This document shows, piece after piece, positions 63,841 to 64,000 of a DNA stretch of 64,000 nucleotides (its first letter is position 1; every line of letters starts with the position of its first letter). Source of the DNA: Protula sp. h YS-2021. Its lineage: Eukaryota > Annelida > Polychaeta > Sabellida > Serpulidae. Under the pieces are notes generated by a model. The model was not told the DNA's origin. It did not search any database and saw only the letters and a list, made by a program, of their open reading frames with translations. Both the position numbers and the translations under genes were made by a program. The stretch covers positions 38,537,502-38,601,501 of the forward strand of contig OX457031.1 in the NCBI GenBank assembly GCA_949752745.1, read 5' to 3'.

Positions 63841-64000
63841 CTGCAACAGACAAGAACAGACAAGTCAATTAAGTGTGTTTCAACCACTAAATACTTTTTT
63901 TCGCAGCGTCTAATCAATGTCTTTCTTCCGACATTGAATACCCATCGGCCAGCCGCCATGATATCATTTAAAGTTCGCCTTTCAGACGTCTATGGAAGCT

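Larger units (their letters stand above)
56060..64000. other. Region downstream of the ligand array, no gene firmly recognised
   Basis: After the exon-E unit ends the sequence changes character. It contains a LINE fragment (58075-58325), small tandem repeats (60118-60200, 61140-61220), a poly-G run, a palindrome-rich TIR element (62168-62821) and a weak minus-strand exon candidate (63658-63840). Frames at 56542-56772, 57017-57265, 57385-57654 and 61132-61461 show no recognisable domain. Confidence 0.5.

Overview
The window is AT-rich animal (metazoan) nuclear DNA: spliced exons in long introns, microsatellites, and fragments of CR1/L2-type LINEs, a Tc1-like transposon and inverted-repeat elements. 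An invertebrate is likely, perhaps a bivalve mollusc. That guess rests mainly on the myostatin-like gene and on blocks of repeats rich in AGGTCA/TGACCT, so the species is uncertain.

The only convincing protein-coding content is one TGF-beta superfamily locus of the myostatin/GDF8-GDF11 type on the + strand. One exon (6433-6848) encodes the middle and end of the propeptide. After it come FIVE separate, intact exons at 10361, 21788, 31902, 45984 and 52129. Each encodes the last ~17 propeptide residues, a furin-type site and a complete nine-cysteine mature ligand ending in CxCN. All five start in phase 0 right after a TTTCAG acceptor, so each can be spliced in frame to the phase-0 donor at 6848/6849. 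I found no second propeptide exon and no signal-peptide exon; exon 1 is probably upstream of the window. The simplest reading is one gene with an array of five alternative 3'-terminal exons: one shared propeptide and five exchangeable ligands. I know of no described myostatin-type locus built like this, and it is the main result. The alternative is a run of tandem partial duplicates, some of them unused.

Layout. 1-6432: upstream sequence with a TIR element (1014-1772) and an AGGTCA-rich repeat block (4850-5545). 6433-10750: propeptide exon, 3.5-kb intron, ligand exon A (most like canonical myostatin). 10751-22180: repeat-poor spacer, then exon B. 22181-32294: microsatellites, palindrome-rich elements, GACGTC-rich repeats, then exon C. 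32295-46376: duplicated flank, two palindrome-rich TIR elements, a Tc1 remnant, a LINE remnant, then exon D. 46377-52521: duplicated flank, then exon E. 52522-64000: duplicated flank to about 56.1 kb, then LINE debris, minisatellites, another palindrome-rich TIR element and a weak minus-strand exon candidate at the end.

Exons C, D and E are close paralogues (about 78-84% identical by my count over 130 residues), and their flanks are also duplicated over several kb. Exons A and C are only about 55% identical over the mature domain. The array therefore seems to have grown by old divergence (A, B) followed by younger segmental duplication (C, D, E).
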